From Mucilaginibacter celer (lineage in GTDB: Bacteria; Bacteroidota; Bacteroidia; Sphingobacteriales; Sphingobacteriaceae): a stretch of 64,000 nt of DNA. Position numbers and translations under genes: made by a program. The notes beneath the pieces were generated by a model that searched no databases, was not told where the DNA came from, and was given only the letters and a program-made list of their open reading frames with translations. Below are positions 19,475 to 26,806 of the stretch, one piece after another. Within the stretch, counting starts at the first letter, position 1; each line of letters starts with the position of its first letter. The stretch covers positions 4,960,001 to 5,024,000 of the forward strand of contig NZ_CP032869.1 in the NCBI RefSeq assembly GCF_003576455.2. The letters are read 5' to 3'.

Positions 19475-20929
19475 TCAAAACTGGAAGTAGATAAACCTTG
19501 AACTCTGGAATACCCCGAACAATATTATTGAAAAAATAAGCAACAAATAAACGCCCCACCTTACTACCAGCACCTGCCTTGCAATCAGCGCGCTTATGCT
19601 TCCGGCAAATTCCTGGTATAGATGCACAAATAAAAGTAAACCTGTAAAACCCAGCATCAGCACCTTTGATAATGATTCCCTTCCCCATGGTGCAAGTGCC
19701 CCGCGCGCATCGTTAAGATCTGAATGAGCAAACAGGTGCTTCAGCATTGAAAAGGCCTGCTGCAAATTGGTCGCCCTAAAAAACACCCAGGCTATGCTCA
19801 CTATAATAAAGGTTACCATCCCTCTCAACAAATTATGTAAAAGCGGTAAGCCTGCCAAACCAGTTAGCCGGGCAAGTCGGTTGCCCGTTGGTTTTAGTAA
19901 ACGTTCAATTATCAGGATGCTGCCATGAAGCGCGCCCCATATTACAAATGTCCAGCTGGCTCCATGCCAAAGGCCGCTTATTGTAAATACAATCAGGATG
20001 TTCAAGCACCAGCGCGGCAATTTTACGCGGTTACCACCCAATGGAATATATAAATAATCGCGAAACCAGGTTGAAAGCGAGATGTGCCACCTGGTCCAGA
20101 AATCTGATAAAGTGGTGGCAAGATACGGCCTCCTGAAATTGGTCATGAGTTCAAATCCCATTACCGCCGCGGCACCAATGGCAATGCTTGAGTAACCGGC
20201 AAAATCGCAAAAGATTTGAATAGTGAATGATAACACACCGATGATAGTGCCTACCGCGCCAAAATGTTGATATCCGTCAAAAACATTATTGGCAACCAAT
20301 GCGAAATTATCTGCTATAACCACTTTTAAAAAAAAACCCCATAGCATTAACTTAAGTCCGCCGGTAACGCGTTTATAATCAAAACGCTGCTCAACATAAA
20401 ACTGATGAATTATATTTTGAGGCCGCTCGATAGGGCCCGCCACCAATTGCGGGTAAAACATTACATACAGGGCATAAATACCAAAATGCCTTTCGGCCTT
20501 CTGATTCCCGCGGTAAACCTCGATGGTATAACTCATAGCCTGAAAGGTATGAAACGATAAACCGATGGGCAGTAAAATACTGAGGTAAGGCAGCGGATTG
20601 GTGCCGCCATAATGATTAAAAAGCCAGGAAATATTACCGTTGATGAAGTTATAATATTTAAAAACACAAAGGATGCCAACGTTGGCTATAATGCTACAGA
20701 TGAGATAAAAGCGACGCGTGTGTCCCTGCGAACTTTCTATTTTTAAGCCGGCAAAATAATCTATTACAATAGTAAAACCCAGTATCAGGATATAAACGGG
20801 CACAAATGCCATGTAAAAATAGCAGCTGGCCAACAGCAATAATATCCACCTGAACCGATGCGGCAGGATAAAATACAGCGGGGTTACGATAACAAAAAAA
20901 GCAATGAAGCTTAAGGAATTAAAGAGCAT
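19475..20929 (-). CDS. MBOAT-family O-acyltransferase
   Basis: Membrane-bound O-acyltransferase of 484 residues related to AlgI and DltB. It has many membrane helices and the family hallmarks WTRWHISLSTWFRDYLYIPLGG and GLWHGASWTFVIWG, with the catalytic His near residue 321. It moves acyl groups (usually acetyl) across the inner membrane onto a carbohydrate. The adjacent SGNH-like gene, one base downstream, should complete the reaction. The acceptor glycan is unknown because no polysaccharide cluster adjoins it. Confidence 0.92.
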   Translation of the reverse strand: MLFNSLSFIAFFVIVTPLYFILPHRFRWILLLLASCYFYMAFVPVYILILGFTIVIDYFAGLKIESSQGHTRRFYLICSIIANVGILCVFKYYNFINGNISWLFNHYGGTNPLPYLSILLPIGLSFHTFQAMSYTIEVYRGNQKAERHFGIYALYVMFYPQLVAGPIERPQNIIHQFYVEQRFDYKRVTGGLKLMLWGFFLKVVIADNFALVANNVFDGYQHFGAVGTIIGVLSFTIQIFCDFAGYSSIAIGAAAVMGFELMTNFRRPYLATTLSDFWTRWHISLSTWFRDYLYIPLGGNRVKLPRWCLNILIVFTISGLWHGASWTFVIWGALHGSILIIERLLKPTGNRLARLTGLAGLPLLHNLLRGMVTFIIVSIAWVFFRATNLQQAFSMLKHLFAHSDLNDARGALAPWGRESLSKVLMLGFTGLLLFVHLYQEFAGSISALIARQVLVVRWGVYLLLIFSIILFGVFQSSRFIYFQF

Positions 20930-21055
20930 AATTTCAATGCAGTTTTCGGCTTTCCAAATATGCTAAAGAAATTAAAATATTATCGGCGTAGCCTGCCTTA
21001 TTTTGATAGTAATTAAAAATATCATCGAGTTGTGAAACCGACTTTACCGGATATA

Positions 21056-21091
21056 AAAGAGCCTCATGAAGCAAACTTCATAAGGCTCTTT
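21056..21091 (-). terminator. Terminator after nagB
   Basis: A 16-position stem (aaagagcct.atgaag with one mismatch) around a 4-base loop, followed on the minus strand by TTTTAT. It lies 85 bases beyond the nagB stop. Confidence 0.75.
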
Positions 21092-21176
21092 ATAATCAGC
21101 CGCGAAGCTGCGGCATCCGGGTTGAAAATTATTCCTTATTTCATGGGGCACCAACCATGTGCCATCAACAAAAAAC

Positions 21177-23096
21177 TTAAAATTTATACCTCACAAATGC
21201 CTCCATTGCCTCATATTCGGCTAAGCCAAGGCGGTCATAACGCTGGGCGGTATCGCGGGTGCGGTCTTCGGCACGTACCCAGAACTCGCGCGCATCATCA
21301 CCCGGGAATACCGGGGTGTCTTTTTGCGATTGATGTTTGAAGATGGCGTTACGCTTGCGGAGCACCTCTTGTGGAGACAATGGTACAGCCATCTCAATCT
21401 CGTGGGTTTCAAACTCGTGCCATGCGCCGCGGTACATCCAAAGCCAGCAATCTTCAACCCACTCCTCTTTGCCTTTTAATCTCTCCAAAGCAGCAAGGAT
21501 AATTTTAAAGCATACCAGGTGGGTACCGTTCGGATCAGCAAAATCACCGGCCGCGAAGATCTGTTGTGGCTTTATTTTTTGCAGCAGATTGATGGTTAAC
21601 AGAACGTCTTCCTCTCCTACCGAGTTCTTTTTGGTTTTACCTGTTTCGTAAAAAGGTAAAGCCATAAAGTGGATATGATCGTCCTGTAAACCGGCGTACC
21701 TTGCACCCGAAATAGCCTCGGTTTTACGGATGAAGCCCTTTACATTACGAATCTCCTGCGTATCTATCTCGTTAGGTTGCTTGGTAGGGAAAAAAGCACG
21801 CATTTCTTCGTACGACTTTTGAAGATGTGTACTGTCTTCACCGATGGATTTAGTAAAATCGATAGCAAACTCCATATATCTTAACACATCATCATCCCAT
21901 ACCGCGGTATTACCCGAGGTTTGATAAGCAACATGTACATCATGGCCCTGATCAACCAAACGGATAAAGGTACCACCCATCGAAATCACATCATCATCCG
22001 GGTGCGGAGAGAAAATGATTGAACGTTTTTTGGCAGGCAATGCCCTTTCCGGCCTTTGCGAATCGTCGGCATCAGGTTTGCCGCCCGGCCAGCCGGTTAT
22101 GGTATGCTGTATCTGGTTAAAAATATCAATGTTGATATTGTAAACCGGGCCCTGCTCAACAGCCAGTTGGGCCATGCCGTGAGTGTTATAATCCTCTTCG
22201 GTTAATTTCAGCACAGGTTTGTTAATTTCGTTTGCAAGCCAGATCACTGCTTTCTTTTTTAACTGGTTATCCCAAACACAATCTTTCACCAGCCATGGGG
22301 TATCAAAACGGGTGAGGTCTGATGCGGCCTCAACATCCAATACAAACTCTACATTATCTGATAGTTGCAGGTAAGTAGCCGGTACTTCACCCGAGATTTC
22401 TCCTTCAACAGCTTTCTTAATGATCTGCGCTTTCTTTTTGCTCCAGGCCATCAGGATAATTTCACGGGCTTTAAAAATGGTGCCGATACCCATGGTAATG
22501 GCTTTGGTTGGCACATCCGCTTTACCACCAAAATCCCTTGCGGCGTCACGACGGGTAAGGTCATCAAGCGTTACCATCCTGGTACCCGAGTTTGGTGCCG
22601 AACCCGGCTCGTTAAAACCGATGTGACCGGTACGGCCAATACCCAATATTTGCAAATCAAGGCCGCCCAACTCTTCAATCTTTCTTTCATATTCCACACA
22701 GAAAGCTACTACCTCATCGGCATCTAATGTGCCATCAGGGATGTGCACGTTATTTTTATCAATATCAATATGGCTAAACAGGTTTTCGTACATAAACGTC
22801 ACATAGCTTTGGGCTGCTGTGGGTTTCATCGGGTAGTACTCATCCAAATTAAAAGTGATCACGTTTTTAAAGCTCAGGCCTTCTTCTTTGTGCCGGCGCA
22901 CCAGCTCGCCATACACCGCAACCGGGGTTGCACCTGTGGCCAGGCCCAATACCGTTTTTTCGCCCCGGGCTTGTTTTGCTTTAATCAGTTTAGCTATCCG
23001 GTTGGCTACAGCTACCGAAGCCGTTTTAGCATCGCTGTAAACGCTTACCGGTAACTTTTCATACCGTGTCTCTTCCAATAAATTTAATCGTGCCAT
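21177..23096 (-). CDS. nagB: Glucosamine-6-phosphate deaminase fused to a PIG-L domain
   Basis: Amino-sugar enzyme turning glucosamine-6-phosphate into fructose-6-phosphate and ammonia. Residues 1-260 are the NagB domain: GLATGATPVAVY, FNLDEYYPM with the catalytic Asp, ILGIGRTGHIGFNEPGS with the catalytic His and GMGTI-like GIGTIFKAREI. Residues about 355-639 are a LmbE/PIG-L deacetylase-type domain beginning SPHPDDDVISMGGT, which holds its zinc motif. Its 639 residues compare with about 265 for single-domain NagB. The fusion is known in Bacteroidota and could link deacetylation to deamination (inference). Confidence 0.93.
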   Translation of the reverse strand: MARLNLLEETRYEKLPVSVYSDAKTASVAVANRIAKLIKAKQARGEKTVLGLATGATPVAVYGELVRRHKEEGLSFKNVITFNLDEYYPMKPTAAQSYVTFMYENLFSHIDIDKNNVHIPDGTLDADEVVAFCVEYERKIEELGGLDLQILGIGRTGHIGFNEPGSAPNSGTRMVTLDDLTRRDAARDFGGKADVPTKAITMGIGTIFKAREIILMAWSKKKAQIIKKAVEGEISGEVPATYLQLSDNVEFVLDVEAASDLTRFDTPWLVKDCVWDNQLKKKAVIWLANEINKPVLKLTEEDYNTHGMAQLAVEQGPVYNINIDIFNQIQHTITGWPGGKPDADDSQRPERALPAKKRSIIFSPHPDDDVISMGGTFIRLVDQGHDVHVAYQTSGNTAVWDDDVLRYMEFAIDFTKSIGEDSTHLQKSYEEMRAFFPTKQPNEIDTQEIRNVKGFIRKTEAISGARYAGLQDDHIHFMALPFYETGKTKKNSVGEEDVLLTINLLQKIKPQQIFAAGDFADPNGTHLVCFKIILAALERLKGKEEWVEDCWLWMYRGAWHEFETHEIEMAVPLSPQEVLRKRNAIFKHQSQKDTPVFPGDDAREFWVRAEDRTRDTAQRYDRLGLAEYEAMEAFVRYKF

Positions 23097-23671
23097 AATT
23101 TGTTCAGAACCTATATGTTATAATTGTTTAAAGTTTAAAAAAGCCGCTATACAAAAAACCCCCGCCGGGGCGAGGATTTTTATCAAACCAATTAACAAAA
23201 ATGTTTATCCTCACCGACATGAGGGTAAAGTAAAATACGTATAATAATAAGCTGTGCATTATCAATACAAACTTAATAAAACATAATTTGAATTAAAAGA
23301 ACTTTTTAAATTTTTTTAATAAGTATTTTCTATCCGAAAAATCAGATTAAGCGGGTGATTAGGTTAAAATTTGCGAAAGAACGTTGCTTCAATATATGAA
23401 GAGGCCGTTTAACATATCTTCCAAAAAAGTTCGCTTTTATATTTCATACATTTTTCAACTGCAAACTGCCAACTCAAAACTGCCAACTGAATCAGGGCGT
23501 TGCCTTCGGCCGGGCTTTACGCTGCAAGTCCTCGCCTTGCCTACACTCAATCCCGCCCGCGCTCCGGGCTTTCCGCTTCAATCCCTAACGCTGCCTGCGC
23601 ACAGGTCCAAAACAAAAGATATTAAAGCACTGTAGTTTTAGTTGTTCCTTTATCCCTGACCATCAAAAAAT

Positions 23672-23708
23672 GAAAAAGAGTTCCTGATGGGCAGGAATAC
23701 TCTTTTTG
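23672..23708 (-). terminator. Hairpin terminator, usable on both strands
   Basis: Stem AAAAAGAG plus TTCCT pairs with AGGAA plus CTCTTTTT around a 7-base loop, with T-runs on both sides. On the minus strand it would end the candidate small RNA or the kelch-regulator transcript. Confidence 0.7.
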
Positions 23709-23833
23709 CTAACCAATTATAAAACATAAATCATGAGAGAGAAGAGACGCAGGGGAGGAATCGAACCAACCTTTTGCTGCCGAACCAGCGCCTGCCGTTT
23801 AGTTTGAAATGAACCCCATTCACAAACTAATCT
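23672..23833 (-). ncRNA. Candidate structured small RNA with tRNA-like core
   Basis: A perfect minus-strand -7 box TATATTTG occupies 23838-23845 and a terminator ends the unit near 23672. The predicted RNA starts with a hairpin TAGTTTG.TGAA/TTCA.CAAACTA (23829-23823 with 23806-23800). Then a GCAGG/CCTGC helix (23795-23791 with 23753-23749) encloses a GCTG/CAGC hairpin (23789-23786 with 23779-23776). The same helix encloses a 7-base T-loop TTCGATT (23765-23759) closed by GG/CC. No CCA end and no anticodon arm are seen. It might instead be a decayed tRNA end or chance folding, and no -33 box was found. Confidence 0.35.
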
Positions 23834-23943
23834 GTGGCAAATATATAAATATTCTATTAAATCTATATATTTAGTAGTATTTATTAAAAAAAACTCATTA
23901 CAATTTCAAAACACACTAATTAACAGCCATTTAAATTTAGCTA

Positions 23944-26511
23944 TTAACGCTCATCCGATTTATTGGAGCAGATCTTCTCAAAAGGAACGTGGTATTCCTC
24001 CCCTAACGATTTTTCGTACTCGGCAGCAAACTCATCATATACTTTGCGGGCATGCTCAATGCCACGGGTACGGCGCAAAGCTTTGATTTTAAATTTAATA
24101 GCGATATCGTTAAAAGGATCGATATTTAAAACAACCCGCGAGATTTCAAGCGCTCTTTTATAATCAAACGAGTCGTAAACCTTTTTAATCACCGGCAAAA
24201 TTACCGGCATCAGGGCTTCTTCATACTCCTGTTTAAAATCATCCAGCCAAATTTCGGGAATATGCTGCAGTAATCCGCCGCGTGCTACCAGATCAAAGTG
24301 GTTAAATAAAGATTGCTCAGCATTGCCGGCCTGTTTCAGATCGTCCCTTACAATAAAGTAATCGCAATAAAAATCATCGGCTATAACAAAGCTATAGGTA
24401 TCATTAAGGAAAGTAAGTTCCAGCCCCTCAATATCCGAAAGGATCTTACGCAGGTGATTGATGGTAACTCCGCGGATGTTTTTGGTTTTAGCTACATCTT
24501 TATCAGGCCAAAGAATAGTGGAGATCTTCTTAGAGATCACGCCACTCTTATCACGGCTATTCAATAAAATAAGGATAAAAAGCTGTTTAATTTTCGAGCT
24601 GAACAGGTAAGTGATATCCTTCGCGTTTTTATCAAATACGGTAAACTCACCCAACAGGTACACCGCGTTAGCCCTGCTGCCGGGCTCGTTCTCTTCCCTA
24701 TAGGTAATAACAGGCGCTTCATTACCAGCCGGAGCGGGCACCTCATCATCAGTTCTTTTTCGTTTCAGAAAAAACATCACTATGCCGGCTAACAGCAGCA
24801 GGGCTGAAACACCGCCCAAAACCCGGTACAGCGTAAATGTTTTTTGGCGCGGCTGATGTGCTGCAAGGTAATCCAGCTCGCTTACCGGAGGCGCAGTAAG
24901 GGCGAAAATCTTTATTACCGATTGCGATGGTGTAATAAACTCCTGCGTGGTACAATAAAACACATCCTGCGTGGCATTGTAAAACAGGTTATGATCTGTT
25001 TCTATGCGTTCGGATACAACAGGGATCGTTCCGCTTACTATCTGGTACGATCCGTCCTTTATCGAAAACTTGTAAAGCCGCATGGCGGTTTTTGGTTTTT
25101 CGTGCGGATAGCAAAGCGCGTAAAAAAACTGCTTATCTTTTGAAATGATCAGGTTATTGGCCGGCACAAAGGCTTCTTCGTTAGGCTTTATATCCCATAG
25201 TTTTTTAACGGTATGGGTACTTAAGTTAACCCGGTACAAATCATAATAGTGCATCCCGCCAACCACCTGGTTGCCCGACTGGTTGCCATAACCGCCAAAA
25301 ATATAAACATCATTATTGCTATCGGCCGTACTGCTGGCCGAAAAAAAGCGGGGGGTGATCACATCGCCGGTAAAATTCTGGATCTGCCAGTTATCCGTTA
25401 TCTTATCGTACTTAAAAAAATCTTTATAGTATTTAAACGAACCGTAACCGCCAAACAGGTACAGGTTATTAAAATCCTTATCGTAAAATATATTATGGTG
25501 ATGCCTTTGCTCGGTAATGGTTGCGCGGCCATAAAAATCCCAGGTAAGGCTGTCAAGGTTAAAAGCCGCTATGCTGGGAGATGGCTTTGGCGCCCGTAAC
25601 ACTTCGTACAGGTAGCATTTGTTCTCTTTTACATTAATAACGCTTTTACCGAGGTGTAGTGGTACATCCAGTTGTTTTTTGAAGGCTTTGGCCCAGGCAT
25701 TGCCGCGTTCGTTGTCATAATAAAAAACCGAATCGTTTTTAAAAATAAAAAACTGCCCTGTACGCTGGTTAAAATTTAAGCCGGCAACCTCATTAAACGT
25801 TCGCGTATACTTTTGCTTCCAAAAATACGATTCGTTAATGAGCCAGGACGGGTTATCAACATGGCCCAAATCATCTCCTTCGGCGCTGTACACATCGTTG
25901 CCGGTCCACTCATTTAACTGGAAGCTGTATCGATCATCATCATTGCTTACTACCAGATTTTTGATAGCCATATTGGGCACGTCCGAATAATGTTCGTTTT
26001 TTCCAAACGTGATCCTGGCAGTCATTTTACCATCAAAACCCAAACCACCGGCGCGGTACCATTTACCGTCGACCGAAACACCCACCTTATCGCCTTTCAA
26101 ATCCAGATCCACCACAATCTTCATCCATTTGCGCCTTTTTAACACGCTATTGGCAAGCGGGATATTCAGTTTATTGCTACGGCTATCAATATTAAAATTA
26201 AGAAAGGACCCCATGTTGTAAATAGAGCTCAGGCTATAGGAGTTACCTTTTACATCGGTTAAATTTAAAATATAACCGAGGTGTTGATTATCCCATAACG
26301 AAAGATCGAAGGAGATAACAACACGATTGTGAAATGTAGGAGGGTCTTGCTTAAACACCTGGTACGAGGTGCGTTTGCTCATCAGGCTGTCGTTCGATCC
26401 GAACTGGAGGCCCTGGCCATTACCTTTTAGCGCAGGGAGCAGCATAATAAAAAGCAATACAATCTTACATGCCTTTTTACGAAGCATTAAAATTTTATCT
26501 TTTTTTATCAT
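23944..26511 (-). CDS. Membrane-anchored LamG-kelch sensor with SARP-like DNA-binding domain
   Basis: Protein of 855 residues. Order: signal/anchor (about 10-33), a concanavalin/LamG-like domain (about 40-200; VVISFDLSLWDNQHLGYILN, KWMKIVVDLDLKGDKVGVSV), kelch propeller repeats (about 230-540; NLYLFGGYGSFKYYKDFFKYD, DVYIFGGYGNQSGN) and one membrane helix (about 563-585, GGVSALLLLAGIVMFFLKRKR). A cytosolic winged helix follows (about 616-710, LLGEFTVFDKN, GVISKKISTILWPDK, GVTINHLRKIL), then a BTAD-type helical repeat (about 720-850). This is a one-piece receptor-regulator with periplasmic sensing and C-terminal DNA binding. It diverges from an outer-membrane operon and the gap holds three direct repeats, its likely sites (inference). 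Confidence 0.8.
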   Translation of the reverse strand: MIKKDKILMLRKKACKIVLLFIMLLPALKGNGQGLQFGSNDSLMSKRTSYQVFKQDPPTFHNRVVISFDLSLWDNQHLGYILNLTDVKGNSYSLSSIYNMGSFLNFNIDSRSNKLNIPLANSVLKRRKWMKIVVDLDLKGDKVGVSVDGKWYRAGGLGFDGKMTARITFGKNEHYSDVPNMAIKNLVVSNDDDRYSFQLNEWTGNDVYSAEGDDLGHVDNPSWLINESYFWKQKYTRTFNEVAGLNFNQRTGQFFIFKNDSVFYYDNERGNAWAKAFKKQLDVPLHLGKSVINVKENKCYLYEVLRAPKPSPSIAAFNLDSLTWDFYGRATITEQRHHHNIFYDKDFNNLYLFGGYGSFKYYKDFFKYDKITDNWQIQNFTGDVITPRFFSASSTADSNNDVYIFGGYGNQSGNQVVGGMHYYDLYRVNLSTHTVKKLWDIKPNEEAFVPANNLIISKDKQFFYALCYPHEKPKTAMRLYKFSIKDGSYQIVSGTIPVVSERIETDHNLFYNATQDVFYCTTQEFITPSQSVIKIFALTAPPVSELDYLAAHQPRQKTFTLYRVLGGVSALLLLAGIVMFFLKRKRTDDEVPAPAGNEAPVITYREENEPGSRANAVYLLGEFTVFDKNAKDITYLFSSKIKQLFILILLNSRDKSGVISKKISTILWPDKDVAKTKNIRGVTINHLRKILSDIEGLELTFLNDTYSFVIADDFYCDYFIVRDDLKQAGNAEQSLFNHFDLVARGGLLQHIPEIWLDDFKQEYEEALMPVILPVIKKVYDSFDYKRALEISRVVLNIDPFNDIAIKFKIKALRRTRGIEHARKVYDEFAAEYEKSLGEEYHVPFEKICSNKSDER

Positions 26512-26601
26512 TTAAAAAACATTGTTTAAACACGCAAAACCGGCGGCGCTATAGGTTAGAATAATGTGCTAAAATAGAGTTTTTTTAGCTACGAGGAGAG
26601 A

Positions 26602-26609
26602 TAACATTT
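26602..26609 (-). promoter_or_regulatory. Reverse-oriented partial copy of the AAATGTTA site
   Basis: TAACATTT is the reverse complement of the first eight bases of the AAATGTTAAAT repeat at 26703-26755. It lies 91 bases from the kelch-regulator start codon and might serve autoregulation. One 8-mer match in AT-rich DNA is weak on its own. Confidence 0.3.
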
Positions 26610-26702
26610 AAAAACCGATAACCTAAATCCACATAAGTTATGTATTCAGTTGTCTGGCAGAAGGCAAGGTTTGTTAACAAAACGCCTCCTAAAACCGAGA
26701 CC

Positions 26703-26755
26703 AAATGTTAAATTTTAGCGATGAAATGTTAAATGTACAGTACTAAATGTTAAAT
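26703..26755 (+). promoter_or_regulatory. Three direct AAATGTTAAAT repeats at 21-bp period
   Basis: AAATGTTAAAT occurs identically at 26703-26713, 26724-26734 and 26745-26755, starts exactly 21 bases apart (two helical turns), with unrelated 10-base spacers. The last copy ends 3 bases before a possible -33 TTG (26759-26761); a near-consensus -7 TATATTTTG lies at 26780-26788. Positions just upstream of the promoter suit an activator. SARP-type regulators are known to bind direct repeats spaced by helical turns, and a SARP-like protein is encoded next door. Confidence 0.7.
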
Positions 26756-26806
26756 AGCTTGCATAACTAACTATTTAGTTATATTTTGGCTCCCATAACG
26801 AACCTT

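Larger units (their letters stand above)
23097..23943. other. Non-coding stretch between nagB and the kelch regulator
   Basis: No convincing gene lies in these 847 bases. The stretch holds a GC hairpin (cccccgccgggg, about 23159-23172) in the nagB leader and an AT-rich segment (23270-23380). It also has aactgc word repeats (23456-23490) and a GC-rich repeat-like block (23493-23612) of the gggctttacgctgcaagtcc type. A terminator hairpin and a possible small RNA (23672-23833) follow, then AT-rich sequence up to the stop of the kelch gene. Confidence 0.6.

Noticed and set aside
23384-23635. 83-residue plus-strand open frame
   Set aside because: It runs through word repeats and a GC-rich repeat-like block, has Pro/Leu/Ser-rich low-complexity translation and no homology I recognise.
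23744-23820. Functional tRNA or tmRNA on the minus strand
   Set aside because: A T-loop and closing helix are present but there is no D-arm consensus, anticodon arm, full acceptor stem or CCA. Kept only as a candidate structured RNA.
26703-26755. Short CRISPR-like array
   Set aside because: Repeats of 11 and spacers of 10 bases are far too short, and there are no cas genes; a regulator site array fits better.
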